This document shows positions 1-6,105 of a stretch of 6,213 bases of DNA, one piece after another. The notes under the pieces were generated by a model. That model made no database searches and had not been told where the DNA came from. It saw only the letters and a program-made list of their open reading frames with translations. Every line of letters begins with the position of its first letter. Within the stretch, counting starts at the first letter, position 1. Made by a program: the position numbers and the translations under genes. Source of the stretch: Clostridiales bacterium (GTDB taxonomy: Bacteria > Bacillota > Clostridia > Oscillospirales > Butyricicoccaceae); contig JANZZB010000093.1 in NCBI GenBank assembly GCA_026419635.1, positions 1-6,213 on the forward strand, read 5' to 3'.

Positions 1-859
1 CAGTACATAAACATTTATCGCCTTTAATATGACCATAGGTATCGTTATATAATTTAAAATTATCAATATCAATCATTAGACAAGCAATGCTTTTTATATC
101 AGATAAAACAATTTGATCCATATATTCAATGATACTTTTTCGATTCGGAATGTTTGTTAAGAAATCAAAATTTGCATAAAGTTCAAGTTTTTCATTTTGC
201 TCAAGGATTAATTTTTGGTTTAGAAAAGAAGTGCATTTTATTCTAATATTTAATAAGATCATGATACAAGCGGCGACTACCATAAAAAAGGGATTGATCA
301 GTTCGGCAAACGTAACGATAAAACTTAAATGACTCATTAAAATTAAAAGAGTATAAATAAGATAACTTATCAAATTGATCATACAATGTATAATAGGCTT
401 GACCCGAAAGATCATGGAATGAATAATTGTAAGTTGAACAAAAAGATAGGAAGAAAAACCGTTCATTACATCAAATGCTGAAAAAAACGAGCTCCAAACA
501 CTTAGGATAGCAATCATAACGAGTTCAATCTTTAGCAATATCTCAGGAAAAGTTCTAAAAATTTTCATTAGAAATAATAAGCTTGCAGACAGAATAACCA
601 TTGATATATACATATAAATATATTGAGGGTAAAATTCCGTGTTTATATGAAGAAATGGCCGTATGTAATAAGAAAACACCATAAAGCTTTCCATGATAAG
701 TGTCATTGATAAAATGACCAAAGCGGGAATACGATTTGTTTCGGCACAATCATCCCAAAAAGCTTTTCGGGTTGTATGATCTAGCTCATTAACACTGCAT
801 TTTATCCGTGATAGCTGAAGTATGAATCTTTTTAATTTATCAAGAAAGAAAAAATGCAC
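1..859 (-). CDS. Membrane-anchored diguanylate cyclase (GGDEF protein), 3' part outside the window
   Basis: Minus-strand reading frame open from a stop at 893-895 to the left edge; 286 codons are visible. The start is taken as GTG at 857-859 because an AGGAG site (868-872) lies 8 nt upstream. Residues of about 45-205 are very hydrophobic and form roughly six membrane segments, followed by a short linker (about 206-231). A GGDEF domain begins at D232 with DFLTNIPNR, the usual D-x-LT-x-x-x-NR entry motif. It continues to DIDNFK (264-269) and NDTYGHIKGD (272-281), the metal- and GTP-binding region of diguanylate cyclases. The reading is cut before the GG[D/E]EF signature, so catalytic competence cannot be judged. 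The family makes cyclic di-GMP from two GTP at the membrane. The N-terminal region matches no sensor domain I can name and probably senses a membrane or external signal. The small exported protein at 973-1173 lies 113 nt upstream in the same direction and may be co-transcribed. Confidence 0.9.
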   Translation of the reverse strand, partial: MHFFFLDKLKRFILQLSRIKCSVNELDHTTRKAFWDDCAETNRIPALVILSMTLIMESFMVFSYYIRPFLHINTEFYPQYIYMYISMVILSASLLFLMKIFRTFPEILLKIELVMIAILSVWSSFFSAFDVMNGFSSYLFVQLTIIHSMIFRVKPIIHCMINLISYLIYTLLILMSHLSFIVTFAELINPFFMVVAACIMILLNIRIKCTSFLNQKLILEQNEKLELYANFDFLTNIPNRKSIIEYMDQIVLSDIKSIACLMIDIDNFKLYNDTYGHIKGDKCLCT

Positions 860-867
860 AACTACAA

Positions 868-872
868 CTCCT
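868..872 (-). promoter_or_regulatory. Ribosome binding site that fixes a GTG start
   Basis: AGGAG on the minus strand, 8 nt before GTG at 857-859. Internal ATG codons exist further down the frame, but they lie inside the hydrophobic region and lack such a site, so this SD supports the GTG start of the GGDEF gene. Confidence 0.65.
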
Positions 873-972
873 AAACGGTACAAGTCTCCGAGCTATAAAT
901 CAATGAAACATTCATGTTTGCTTAGAAATATATGAACAACTGAACCGTCAGTTAAAATTTGATAGAAAAGTT

Positions 973-1173
973 CTATAAATCAAAATTGATATTGTTTTGA
1001 TTTTTGTCATAGCCAAATATTACGTCGTTATTTTCTATAATCGATTGTATTTCTTCCATAGAGCTTTTATCCAAAGAGGATTGGACCGGCAAATCGTTTA
1101 TATAATTAGAGCCGATACAAAAGAGTCCAGTAACGATAAAACCAAAAACCATTAGCATAACCGTTCTTTTCAT
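973..1173 (-). CDS. Small putative exported or membrane-anchored protein, 66 aa, unknown function
   Basis: Starts at ATG 1171-1173 behind a strong AGAGGAG site (1178-1184, 4 nt spacer) and ends with TAG. Residues 1-4 carry K2 and R3; residues of about 5-21 (VMLMVFGFIVTGLFCIG) form one hydrophobic segment that fits a signal peptide or single anchor. The rest is polar and acidic, with many Asp, Glu and Asn (for example MEEIQSIIENND at 39-50). C19 is not in a proper lipobox, since phenylalanine occupies -1, so a lipoprotein is unlikely. I do not recognise a family. The good SD, the signal-like N-terminus and the same-direction GGDEF gene 113 nt downstream argue for a real gene. It could be an extracytoplasmic partner or peptide signal for the membrane sensor of the GGDEF protein, but that is inference from position alone. 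Confidence 0.55.
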   Translation of the reverse strand: MKRTVMLMVFGFIVTGLFCIGSNYINDLPVQSSLDKSSMEEIQSIIENNDVIFGYDKNQNNINFDL

Positions 1174-1433
1174 GTTACTCCTCTTTTCCTTTTTTATTAC
1201 TCTTAGCAGAATACATAAACAAGAAGTATTTTATTATTTATTTCGGGCTTTTTTTTGAAATAATAAGGGAATGGAACTAAAAATTGCTGTGGTATAACAG
1301 CGAGACATCATAAATATTTCATTGTTATTCAACGACGTCCGGATGTATTCCTTTTATATGGATAACATAATGTCCACTGAACAAATGCGATTTTCCATTT
1401 TCCAATTGTTCAGTAAGCATTATATAAAAAATA
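1174..1433. other. Intergenic stretch without a convincing gene
   Basis: AT-rich spacer between the small-protein gene and the terminator of the fusion gene. The only open frame that reads like protein is a 31-codon minus-strand frame at 1325-1420, which lacks a ribosome binding site and starts just beyond the T-run of the terminator; it may be a gene remnant or chance. A T-rich run at 1249-1256 on the plus strand has no stem before it. Confidence 0.6.
1194..1222 (-). promoter_or_regulatory. Weak candidate sigma-A promoter for the small exported protein
   Basis: TTGTTT (1217-1222) and TAATAA (1194-1199) with a 17-nt spacer on the minus strand, ending about 20 nt before the start codon. Both boxes match the consensus at only three positions, so this is a suggestion from spacing and position. 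Confidence 0.25.
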
Positions 1434-1457
1434 GGACAGAGATTTCATTCTCTGTCC
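1422..1457 (-). terminator. Intrinsic terminator of the TIM-barrel/acyl-CoA synthetase gene
   Basis: A perfect 9-bp stem (GGACAGAGA at 1434-1442 with TCTCTGTCC at 1449-1457) and a 6-nt loop. On the minus strand it is followed by TATTTTTTATAT. It starts 16 nt after the stop codon of the fusion gene, so it ends that transcript and separates it from the genes to the left. Confidence 0.88.
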
Positions 1458-1473
1458 CTTTATATTAGGTATA

Positions 1474-4005
1474 TTAGGCTGTTTCTATTTTGCTTTCTAT
1501 TTGCAGTCCAAGTTTCTCAATCGCCGCTTCACGCATTTTATATTTTAGTATTTTTCCTGCAGCATTCATTGGGAACTCATTAACAAAATCTATATAACGG
1601 GGAGTCTTGTGTTTTGCCATGTGTGTTCGGACGAAATCCTTCAGATCATCTTCCGAAAGTGCTTCGCCTTCCTTCAAGATAACGCAGGCCATGATTTCCT
1701 CTCCGTATTGTTTGTCAGGCACACCGATAACCTGAACGTCTTTCACTTTTGGATGAGTGTAGATGAAGTCCTCTATTTCTTTCGGGTAAATATTTTCGCC
1801 GCCGCGGATGATCATATCTTTAATACGTCCGGTGATTCTATAGTTACCGTTTTCATCCTTCCTGGCAAGGTCACCGGTATGCAGCCACCCGTCTTTATCG
1901 ATTGCTGCTGCCGTTGCCTCAGGCATCTTATAATACCCTTTCATGATATTGTAACCACGCGCAACAAATTCTCCGTCGACATTAACGGGAAGGTCTTCTC
2001 CTGTTGCGGGGTCAACAATTTTACACTCCACACCCGGTAAAGCGCGGCCGACTGTATTAACCCTAACTTCAAGAGGATCGTCCACACGGCTTTGAGTGCA
2101 GCCCGGTGAGGCCTCTGTCTGACCAAATACAATTGATATTTGGGTCATATTCATCTTATCAACAACATCCTGCATGACTTTGACGGGGCAGGGGCTTCCG
2201 GCCATAATGCCGGTTCTCATGTGGGAGAAGTCTGTCTTGTTAAAGTCTTCGTGTTCCAGCATTGAGATAAACATAGTCGGTACACCGTGGAAACAGGTGA
2301 TCTTCTCACGGTTTATGCATTCAAGTGAAAGTTTTGGCGAGAAGAAAGGCATAGGGCACAGGGTGGTACCATGTGTCATAGAAGCGGTCATTGCAAGGAC
2401 CATTCCGAAGCAGTGAAACATCGGAACGTGTATCATCATACGGTCGGCGGTGGAGAGATCCATGCAGTCACCAATGTTTTTTCCGTTATTGACGACGTTA
2501 TGGTGAGTCAGCATAACTCCTTTCGGAAAGCCGGTTGTTCCTGATGTATATTGCATATTGCACACGTCATTTTTGCTAATAAAGGCGGCACGGCGGTAAA
2601 CATCTTCTAAAGGTGCCTTTTCAGACATTGCAATTGCATCATCCCAGGTTAGGCATCCATCCTGCTTTGAATCAACTGTAATGATATTTCGAAGGAACGG
2701 TAGCCGCTTCATATGTAAAGGTTTTCCCGCTTCCGCTGTTTTCAGTTCAGGGCAAAGTTCCTTGATAATGCCGACATAGTCGGAATCTTTAAAGCCGTCA
2801 ATCATAACGAGCGTATGTGTATCTGACTGGCGGAGCAAATATTCTGCCTCATGGATTTTATAGGCCGTGTTTACTGTGACTAAAACGGCGCCGATTTTGG
2901 TTGCAGCCCAAAAGGTAATATACCACTGAGGTACATTTGTCGCCCAGATGGCCACGTGGTCTCCAGGCTTTACACCCAAAGCAATTAATGACCTTGCAAA
3001 CACATCGACGTCGTCACGGAACTCGGAATAAGTTCTTGTATAATCAAGCGTGGTGTAATGGAAAGCATACTGATCAGGAAATTCATCAACCATACGATCC
3101 AGAAGCTGCGGGAAAGTCAAATCAATGAGTGTTTCCTTTTCCCAGACATATTTACCCGTTTTAGCATTATTATCAAACAGATGGCCTTTTGATTTGTTCT
3201 TATCCGTATAACGGCTTATATAATTTGCGAAATTAGGAAAGACAATTCCGGGATCATCCAGATCATTCGCCCAGCGTTTGACCCATTCAAGGGTTATAAA
3301 TCCATCATGATTAATGGAACGCAGTGCAAACAGCATATCATCAATCGGCAGATCTCCCTCACCCATCATTCTATACCGCACTTTACCATTTTCCATTACA
3401 GAATCTTTGATATGGATATATTTAATATAAGCCCCTAAGTTTTGTACTGTTTTACCCGGAGTCTCCCCCAAGTAACGGTATGGATGATGAAAATCCCAGA
3501 GTGCTCCGACCGAATCACTTTCTATATGATTTAATAATTTGCTGAGTCGTTCTGTATCTGCATAGACACCGTTTGTCTCAACAAGAAGTGTAACATTGTT
3601 TTCCTCTGCAATAGGGATTAATTTTTTTAGAGACGAAATAACGATTTCGTCGTCAACTTCACCATTCGGCTGCGGTTCTAAATCGCCGAGAATTCGAACA
3701 TATGGAGTTTTTAATTTTGAAGCAAGTTTAATATATTGTACGATCTCTTGATGGTTTTTCTCAGCCTTATCAGCAAATTTTAAACAGCATCCGGACGAAA
3801 GACATGGAATTTCAAGACGAAGACTGGCAAGCTTTTTAATTGTTTCGTTTAATTGGCTCTCCAGAAATGGCTGAGCGTTGACTGCAAAGATCTCATTGCC
3901 AAGCCCACGCACTTCAATTCCGTCAAATCCCAGATCTTTAGCCATAGAATAAATTTCAGTCCAACTGAAATCGGGACAACCGATGGTAGAAAATGCAATT
4001 TTCAT
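1474..4005 (-). CDS. Fusion enzyme: xylose-isomerase-like TIM barrel + acyl-CoA synthetase (AMP-binding), 843 aa
   Basis: Start ATG 4003-4005 with AGGAGG at 4013-4018, 7-nt spacer. Residues of about 1-266 form a sugar phosphate isomerase/epimerase-type TIM barrel (AP endonuclease 2 / xylose isomerase-like). The four metal ligands expected from D-tagatose 3-epimerase relatives appear to be present: E143 (VETNG), D171 (WDFHHP), H198 (IHIKD) and E240 (TLEW). After a polar linker (about 267-288) comes a full-length ANL-superfamily acyl-CoA synthetase: P-loop YTSGTTGFPKG (486-496), FGQTE (627-631), HTGDLA (709-714), the hinge region GRIKDMIIRGGENIYPKEIE (726-745) and catalytic Lys K818 in NAAGKILK. 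The second domain should activate a carboxylic acid with ATP and join it to CoA. It most resembles medium-chain/ACSF2-like synthetases, but the acid is unknown. Both domains look catalytically intact, in one frame without internal stops. The gene is monocistronic: own promoter, T-box leader and terminator. Each domain call is firm; the joint pathway is not known to me. Confidence 0.93.
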   Translation of the reverse strand: MKIAFSTIGCPDFSWTEIYSMAKDLGFDGIEVRGLGNEIFAVNAQPFLESQLNETIKKLASLRLEIPCLSSGCCLKFADKAEKNHQEIVQYIKLASKLKTPYVRILGDLEPQPNGEVDDEIVISSLKKLIPIAEENNVTLLVETNGVYADTERLSKLLNHIESDSVGALWDFHHPYRYLGETPGKTVQNLGAYIKYIHIKDSVMENGKVRYRMMGEGDLPIDDMLFALRSINHDGFITLEWVKRWANDLDDPGIVFPNFANYISRYTDKNKSKGHLFDNNAKTGKYVWEKETLIDLTFPQLLDRMVDEFPDQYAFHYTTLDYTRTYSEFRDDVDVFARSLIALGVKPGDHVAIWATNVPQWYITFWAATKIGAVLVTVNTAYKIHEAEYLLRQSDTHTLVMIDGFKDSDYVGIIKELCPELKTAEAGKPLHMKRLPFLRNIITVDSKQDGCLTWDDAIAMSEKAPLEDVYRRAAFISKNDVCNMQYTSGTTGFPKGVMLTHHNVVNNGKNIGDCMDLSTADRMMIHVPMFHCFGMVLAMTASMTHGTTLCPMPFFSPKLSLECINREKITCFHGVPTMFISMLEHEDFNKTDFSHMRTGIMAGSPCPVKVMQDVVDKMNMTQISIVFGQTEASPGCTQSRVDDPLEVRVNTVGRALPGVECKIVDPATGEDLPVNVDGEFVARGYNIMKGYYKMPEATAAAIDKDGWLHTGDLARKDENGNYRITGRIKDMIIRGGENIYPKEIEDFIYTHPKVKDVQVIGVPDKQYGEEIMACVILKEGEALSEDDLKDFVRTHMAKHKTPRYIDFVNEFPMNAAGKILKYKMREAAIEKLGLQIESKIETA

Positions 4006-4023
4006 GGTTATTCCTCCTCTTAA

Positions 4024-4038
4024 TTCACATTATGTGAA
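4024..4038. repeat. Perfect inverted repeat between T-box terminator and ribosome binding site
   Basis: TTCACA-TTA-TGTGAA, 6-bp arms with a 3-nt centre, 5 nt upstream of the SD of the fusion gene and downstream of the T-box terminator. It could be a repressor operator acting as a roadblock, or a small mRNA hairpin beside the SD. I cannot assign a regulator; the arms face the opposite way from Crp or Rex sites (TGTGA-N6-TCACA). Confidence 0.4.
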
Positions 4039-4062
4039 ATACTTTTTTGATACGCAGATAAT

Positions 4063-4105
4063 AAAAAAGCTTTCATCTCAAGGCTTTTCAGCTAGAGACG
4101 AAAGC
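4063..4105 (-). terminator. T-box-controlled intrinsic terminator
   Basis: Minus-strand stem GCTTTCGTCTC (4095-4105) with GAGATGAAAGC (4069-4079), 11 bp including one G-U pair, followed by TTTTTT (4063-4068). The 15-nt loop can form a smaller GCU-GAAA-AGC hairpin. The 5' arm overlaps the 3' half of the antiterminator: CUCUA (4093-4097) and CGU (4098-4100) can pair instead with UAGAG and ACG around the T-box. This mutual exclusion is the classic on/off switch of T-box leaders, here about 60 nt before the start codon. Confidence 0.92.
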
Positions 4106-4351
4106 ATATACTCCCGTGGTACCACTCTAATTGGTATAAAACTATACCCACTTACAGCATCGATCGTTTGATGAATGCCATCCCATTATAACGGAGGGAA
4201 ACCCGGTCACACTTACTTGCATTATTTGCTTTCGGCTGACTGCTCAAGGGGGACTCATAACCGCTCTGTGCACTGTCTTTCAGCAACCGACAGTTCTCTG
4301 TAGCACCATACTCGGAATGTTTGCCCTATCATTGCATTTTCAAAATAAATT
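4063..4351 (-). ncRNA. T-box riboswitch leader (tRNA-sensing) upstream of the fusion gene
   Basis: The conserved order of T-box elements is visible on the minus strand. A K-turn-like base and a GAGUA box (4309-4313) are followed by AGAGA (4295-4299) and the Stem I tip hairpin ACUGUC/GACAGU (4289-4294 with 4272-4277), which carries GGUUGCUG. UUGAGC closes Stem I (4242-4247), CCGUUAU lies at 4188-4194, and Stem III is GGUAUA-GUUU-UAUACC (4133-4148). The T-box core AGAGUGGUACCACG lies at 4115-4128. The antiterminator pairs UAGAG with CUCUA and ACG with CGU around the UGGUACC bulge. An uncharged cognate tRNA should stabilise this form and let transcription continue. UGGU implies a tRNA with discriminator base A. 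The specifier codon is not settled: by spacing from a GAG it could be UCC (4251-4253), CCC (4250-4252) or, with another Stem I fold, CGG (4261-4263). The transcript start is inferred from the promoter. Confidence 0.93.
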
Positions 4352-4357
4352 TGTGTT

Positions 4358-4386
4358 ATGATATCAAATTCTATAATAATTGTCAA
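4358..4386 (-). promoter_or_regulatory. Sigma-A promoter of the T-box/fusion gene
   Basis: TTGACA (4381-4386, perfect -35) and TATCAT (4358-4363, five of six matches to TATAAT) with a 17-nt spacer. Transcription should begin near 4350, just ahead of Stem I. It lies 32 nt beyond the stop codon of the PIG-L gene, so the leader starts its own transcript. Confidence 0.85.
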
Positions 4387-4418
4387 GTCAGATTTTTTTA
4401 GAAGAATATTTCTATGAA

Positions 4419-5852
4419 TTATGATAAACTACACATTTTTGACGCTGTTCTGTCGAAAATCCGCTCACCTATCGAACTTTGAACACTGATAAGCAAATGA
4501 TTAAAGTCTCCAGTAGAAGAATGAGGAATAATAATCCTCAAACGACCATTTTCATTTCGGACAGAAACCCAGGAATTATTGATGTTTGTATTAATGCTAT
4601 TTATAATTTTGCTGCCCTGGATTTCAAGATTCATCCTTTTTAATTTGCTATTACAGAGAAAGGTAAGATTAACATGGTATCTTGTAAGATTTTCTATTTT
4701 TGAACGAGCAGTAACAAAAATATTTAAATTATTTTCGGTCGAAATCTCCGCATATACTCCCGTAATATCGGTCTCTTTGCTGAGTTGCAAACCTAACGTA
4801 TCCTTGAAAGGGTCAATAATAATGCGATTGCTATCTGTTGGCATCAAATTGGCATCGCTTAAAAGTCCGCTGCGAAGTTTGCCATCCGGGTATTCACCGA
4901 ATAGCTCATTTTTTCGTTCAAAAGCAGTTATTAATAAACTAAGTGTACGAAGCTGTGTTTTGTACAAATGAATTGCTTTTGATTTATCTTTAATATCTTT
5001 AAGCGTCATGTCAAGTGCTTGCCATTCGGTACCGGTACCAAGTAATTTTGCTGGCGGGGTAAGATACATTCTGAGATCTTCTCTTAAAGGGGTTGGCCAA
5101 TCACCCCGATGGACAAGGTATAGCCATTGCTTTTTCGGTTTATAATTCAGTTCAGTCAAAGCAAGCTTAACAAAAGCGTTTGTAGCCCAATGGTCCGGAT
5201 GCCTGTCGTTTGGGTGAGGATATACAACATAGTCCGGCTTAAATTCTGAGACAATTGTCTTTATGTTTGAAAGCAGACTTTCGCCGGCATAGGGCGCCCC
5301 GATAGTCATACTGTTTACATAGGGTGAAAAATTAGTTTTTGTATATATGCTTTTATATGGCTGGCTGTTTTCCCAATTTGTTTCCCACATTGACATAATA
5401 CCGCCGTCCGGATATCCGAGAAAAACAATATTATCTTTAGACAAACCTAACGTCTTAAGCGCTTCAATCGTTTCCTGTTGTCTTTTATAACCGAATTTAA
5501 TATAGTCTTGAGGCTTAGGATTTAACTTAAAATAATCTAACTCCAACCCGCTTTTAAATCCATCACCGTTTGTGACCAGTACGACCTTTACTTTGCCTCC
5601 GTTTTCAAGAGTCTTTTTTATTAAATTTCCGGCGCCAAGCACTTCATCATCGTTATGAGGAGCAAACACTAATAGCTTTGTATTTCGCTCAGGAATTTGA
5701 ATTTGATTTAACGTAAACCTTACATAAAAGTTTGATATAAATTCCCTTAAGAAAAAGCCGACGGTTATCAGAATTGAAATGGACAAGAAGACGATTATTA
5801 AAATCTTTATTAATTTTTTTCGTTTCAAATTTTGCATTTTATTTATACCCAT
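4419..5852 (-). CDS. Membrane-anchored PIG-L/LmbE-family deacetylase with C-terminal extension, 477 aa
   Basis: A basic N-terminus (KRKKLIK, about 10-16) and one hydrophobic segment (about 17-35) suggest a single anchor with the catalytic part outside. The PIG-L/LmbE fold follows, from about 57. APHNDDE (64-70) is the family's PHxDDE motif and supplies the predicted metal ligands H66 and D69 and the general base D68. The second motif HPNDRHPDH (213-221) gives the third ligand, H221. LGYPDGG (145-151) is a further family match. Members hydrolyse N-acetyl groups from sugars such as GlcNAc in GPI, mycothiol or bacillithiol precursors, or in cell-surface glycans; the substrate here is unknown. 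The usual enzymes have about 220-300 residues, so the segment after about 340, with alternating hydrophobic strands, looks like an added beta-rich domain. The start is uncertain: neither M1 nor M6 (5835-5837) has a clear SD. No strong terminator follows the stop. Confidence 0.88.
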   Translation of the reverse strand: MGINKMQNLKRKKLIKILIIVFLSISILITVGFFLREFISNFYVRFTLNQIQIPERNTKLLVFAPHNDDEVLGAGNLIKKTLENGGKVKVVLVTNGDGFKSGLELDYFKLNPKPQDYIKFGYKRQQETIEALKTLGLSKDNIVFLGYPDGGIMSMWETNWENSQPYKSIYTKTNFSPYVNSMTIGAPYAGESLLSNIKTIVSEFKPDYVVYPHPNDRHPDHWATNAFVKLALTELNYKPKKQWLYLVHRGDWPTPLREDLRMYLTPPAKLLGTGTEWQALDMTLKDIKDKSKAIHLYKTQLRTLSLLITAFERKNELFGEYPDGKLRSGLLSDANLMPTDSNRIIIDPFKDTLGLQLSKETDITGVYAEISTENNLNIFVTARSKIENLTRYHVNLTFLCNSKLKRMNLEIQGSKIINSINTNINNSWVSVRNENGRLRIIIPHSSTGDFNHLLISVQSSIGERIFDRTASKMCSLS

Positions 5853-5871
5853 AAAAATTATTATTAACGAT

Positions 5872-5900
5872 TTTATGCTTAAAATTTACTTTATATTCAA
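5872..5900 (-). promoter_or_regulatory. Candidate promoter of the PIG-L gene
   Basis: TTGAAT (5895-5900) and CATAAA (5872-5877) with a 17-nt spacer, each matching four of six consensus bases. It would give a leader of about 12 nt before the ATG at 5850-5852. The surrounding DNA is so AT-rich that chance matches are likely. Confidence 0.3.
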
Positions 5901-6019
5901 AACAATTTAGCAAGATATGGTTCTTTCGTAATATTAACAAAAAATTGTTCTTTGTTCAACTATGATCAGAAGAAAATGATGAGTTAACATCAGTCTGCTT
6001 TTAGTTTCTCTAGAAAATT
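5901..6019. other. AT-rich spacer without recognised features
   Basis: Stretch between the candidate PIG-L promoter and the hairpin at 6020. Only very short open frames occur, none with a ribosome binding site, and I see no repeat or structured RNA here. Confidence 0.55.
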
Positions 6020-6063
6020 ATTGCGAAGCAAGTTAGCCCATATGGGAAACGATGCTTCGCAAT
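6011..6063 (-). terminator. Terminator-like hairpin after an RNA-like element
   Basis: A perfect 11-bp stem (ATTGCGAAGCA at 6020-6030 with TGCTTCGCAAT at 6053-6063). Its 22-nt loop holds a palindrome CCCATATGGG (6037-6046) that can extend the structure. On the minus strand the stem is followed by AATTTTCTA (6011-6019), a short T-run, so it may end a transcript coming from the right edge. The T-run is weak and the long loop is unusual, so it could also be a plain cruciform or repeat. Confidence 0.5.
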
Positions 6064-6073
6064 TATAATTTAA

Positions 6074-6100
6074 GGTGAGGGGAGTCGAACCCGATCCAGT
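6074..6100 (-). other. tRNA T-arm-like segment (possible 3' end of a tRNA-like RNA, or a remnant)
   Basis: The minus strand reads CTGGATCGGGTTCGACTCCC followed by CTCACC. TTCGACT (6083-6089) is a standard T-loop, flanked by GGG and CCC. The outer T-stem pairs are mismatched (TC against CT), no CCA follows, and no D-arm or anticodon arm is visible within 110 nt upstream. The CTGGA ahead of the T-arm recalls the 3' end of Firmicutes tmRNA, but the upstream sequence does not look like tmRNA pseudoknots. It may be the tail of an RNA gene extending past the right edge, or a fragment left by integration at a tRNA or tmRNA gene. Confidence 0.35.
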
Positions 6101-6105
6101 TTTTT

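Noticed and set aside
1325..1420. 31-codon minus-strand frame, protein-like at its end (GHYVIHIKGIHPDVVE)
   Set aside because: No ribosome binding site, very short, and it begins just past the T-run of the fusion-gene terminator; could be a gene remnant or chance, so not annotated as a gene.
1609..2416. Plus-strand open frames opposite the acyl-CoA synthetase domain
   Set aside because: They lie antisense to a frame with clear catalytic motifs and show no family features or ribosome binding sites.
3983..4171. Plus-strand open frame across the T-box leader
   Set aside because: It overlaps the riboswitch, terminator and start region of the fusion gene; its composition is explained by the RNA structure.
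4387..4418. Terminator of the PIG-L gene (TAGAA/TTCTA hairpin)
   Set aside because: Only a 5-bp AT-rich stem, and on the minus strand it is followed by A residues instead of a T-run.
4579..4971. 130-codon plus-strand frame with a hydrophobic start
   Set aside because: Antisense to the PIG-L coding region; the hydrophobic residues result from the complementary strand of AT-rich codons and no SD is present.
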